DNA of 31,814 nt from assembly GCA_001273335.1 (NCBI GenBank), contig LFWV01000002.1, forward strand, positions 1 through 31,814. Reading direction: 5' to 3'. This DNA is from a miscellaneous Crenarchaeota group-1 archaeon SG8-32-3 (GTDB lineage Archaea; Thermoproteota; Bathyarchaeia; Bathyarchaeales; Bathycorpusculaceae). Positions 30,627-31,814 of this stretch are shown in pieces. The notes below the pieces were generated by a model that was not told where the DNA came from, did no database searches, and was given only the letters and a program-made list of their open reading frames with translations. Within the stretch, counting starts at the first letter, position 1. Each line of letters opens with the position of its first letter. Made by a program: the position numbers and the translations under genes.

Positions 30627-31814
30627 TTAACTCAGCTTTACTTCTGTTATCAGTGCCAGCGTGTCTAAGTTGTTAAGCAGGACTTTTGCGTTGGATACCG
30701 TGTAGAGCGTGTTGCCGATGTAGAGAGCTCTGTGCACCATTGTGTTGTAATCGTATCCGTAGTATTGTGAGCTTGTCGTGTCTTGGTGTGTTATGCCGCC
30801 TCTCAGCGTGAAGCCACTTGTGGTCACTTTGAAAACGTATGCGCCTTGCCAGTAACCGCCTTCCAAGTAGGAGTCTCTGCTTTCCGAATCGACACCGGAG
30901 TCTACCACTCCGTAATTGTTTTTCGAAATCGGAATGACAAGTAGTTCTTTCTGCTTGTCAAAGAGGAACGCCTTCGGCTCATGCAATGCTTCTGAGTCTG
31001 TCCAGTCGCCTTCAACAATGTACTTGGCTATTTCCGTGGGATTGTTAACGTTTGATACGTCGAAAAGCGAAAGCTTAACCGTGCTGTCTTCCTTGCCTAA
31101 ACCTATAACGTGGTTTTCATCGTATGGATGCAGATAGCTTGAGTATCCTGGTATCTTCAGTTCGCCTGCAACTTTGGGTTCCGCGGGGTTACTCATGTCC
31201 AGCACGAAGAACGGGTCTATTTGTCGGAACGTGACAAGGTAGCATTTGTTGCCCATGAATCTGGCAGAGTATATTCTTTCTTCTTTGGCGAGGTTCTCCA
31301 GTTTGCCCGTTATGTTCAGATCCATGTTTAGCACGTAAACGTTGTTTTGCGTCTGGTTTTTCTGCGAAGTGGTAGCTAGTCTGAAGTACCCGTTGTATTC
31401 ATCCATGGAGTACTGGTTAAGCACGTAGCCTAGTACGCTGCCTTTGGCTTCAAAAGCCAATTCGCTGCCGTTTACACGTACCCTGTAAATTGACGTGTAC
31501 CGTCCTTGCTCACTCCAAGTAGGGTAAGTTACGTAAATGTTGTTCAGGGAAACGTACATGTTGCTCGTGCCGCCCATCATAACGGTCATGTTAGTCGGCT
31601 CTTGCGCGTCGTCCAGCAGATTCAGTCCGATGAACGTGGTGAAAGTGAAGGAAGTTGGTTCCACTGCATCAGCGTAGTAGACTCTCGTCGGTTCAATCTC
31701 GGAGACTTGTGCATTTTCGCGAATTTGCGGGAGAACGACATCGTTGTTGATGAAGTAGGTGGGTTGGCTGACAACCGCGTACACGTAGTTGCCGATCATT
31801 CTGGAGTTGAAGTA
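30627..31814 (-). CDS. Secreted beta-propeller-domain protein, 5' end outside window
   Basis: The frame runs without a stop to the right edge: the five codons before the first internal ATG (31799) read YFNSR, continuous with MIGNYVYAVVSQP, so that ATG is not the true start and about 395 C-terminal residues are visible. The sequence matches the archaeal/bacterial C-terminal beta-propeller family (Beta_propel): SRMIGNYVYAVVSQPTYF, NMYVSLNNIYVTYP, GSVLGYVLNQYSMDEYNGYF, RIYSARFMGNKCYLVTFRQI, DPFFVLDMSNPAEPKVAGEL, KIPGYSSYLHPYDENHVIGL, and the late ITHQDTTSS with RALYIGNTLYTVSNAKVLLN. Repeated strands every ~50 residues give the blades. Several sequons (NMT, NGS, NQT, NIT) fit an extracellular location. 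There is no C-terminal anchor; any signal peptide lies outside. Function is unknown. Confidence 0.88.
   Translation of the reverse strand, partial: YFNSRMIGNYVYAVVSQPTYFINNDVVLPQIRENAQVSEIEPTRVYYADAVEPTSFTFTTFIGLNLLDDAQEPTNMTVMMGGTSNMYVSLNNIYVTYPTWSEQGRYTSIYRVRVNGSELAFEAKGSVLGYVLNQYSMDEYNGYFRLATTSQKNQTQNNVYVLNMDLNITGKLENLAKEERIYSARFMGNKCYLVTFRQIDPFFVLDMSNPAEPKVAGELKIPGYSSYLHPYDENHVIGLGKEDSTVKLSLFDVSNVNNPTEIAKYIVEGDWTDSEALHEPKAFLFDKQKELLVIPISKNNYGVVDSGVDSESRDSYLEGGYWQGAYVFKVTTSGFTLRGGITHQDTTSSQYYGYDYNTMVHRALYIGNTLYTVSNAKVLLNNLDTLALITEVKLS

Noticed and set aside
1..31814. CRISPR arrays, insertion sequences, integrase or attachment sites
   Set aside because: No regularly spaced repeats, transposase or integrase motifs, or long flanking direct repeats were seen on either strand.

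Overview
The window reads as a piece of an archaeal chromosome at roughly 43-46 % G+C by eye. The gene content fits a mesophilic lineage such as Bathyarchaeia or a relative, but that placement is inference from gene content and was not tested by phylogeny. The archaeal signs are: the entry to the shikimate pathway made of ADH synthase and DHQ synthase II, a GHMP-type shikimate kinase, A/T-rich TATA boxes placed about 26 nt before start codons, frequent TTG/GTG starts, and heavily sequon-rich secreted proteins held by a C-terminal membrane anchor.

Region 1 (1-9045, minus strand) is one tightly packed aromatic amino acid operon. Read 5'->3' it encodes aspartate kinase, ADH synthase (AroA'), DHQ synthase II (AroB'), DHQ dehydratase, shikimate dehydrogenase, archaeal shikimate kinase, EPSP synthase, chorismate synthase, chorismate mutase and a class I aminotransferase cut by the left window edge. 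The gene order equals the reaction order. Most junctions are 4-nt stop/start overlaps. The divergent region in front (9046-9506) holds a strong TATA box flanked by an 8-bp inverted repeat and a leader hairpin just before the aspartate kinase start.

Region 2 (9334-11880, plus strand) holds a possible 57-codon ORF coupled to a radical SAM/SPASM protein with an N-terminal Cys4 knuckle, followed by a DUF362 protein. Region 3 (11877-14772, minus) is a three-gene glycosyltransferase operon (DPM1-like GT2, membrane GT2, GT4). Diverging from it are a small membrane protein with an internal duplication and a CobD-like PLP enzyme (14857-16507).

Region 4 (16508-20090) is surface-oriented: a possible single-span micro-protein, a secreted anchored protein, a SAM methyltransferase and a large secreted barrel-like protein of unknown function. 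Region 5 (20459-27690) contains three separate cobalamin-binding radical SAM proteins, the cobalamin assembly enzyme CbiB and a YtcJ-type amidohydrolase. Together with the CobD-like gene this suggests local coupling of B12 side-chain assembly and B12-dependent chemistry. Region 6 (27857-31814) has an MFS transporter, a cation diffusion facilitator with three tandem C-terminal domains instead of one, and the C-terminal part of a secreted beta-propeller protein running off the right edge.

I saw no tRNA, rRNA, CRISPR, insertion sequence or transcription-factor gene.
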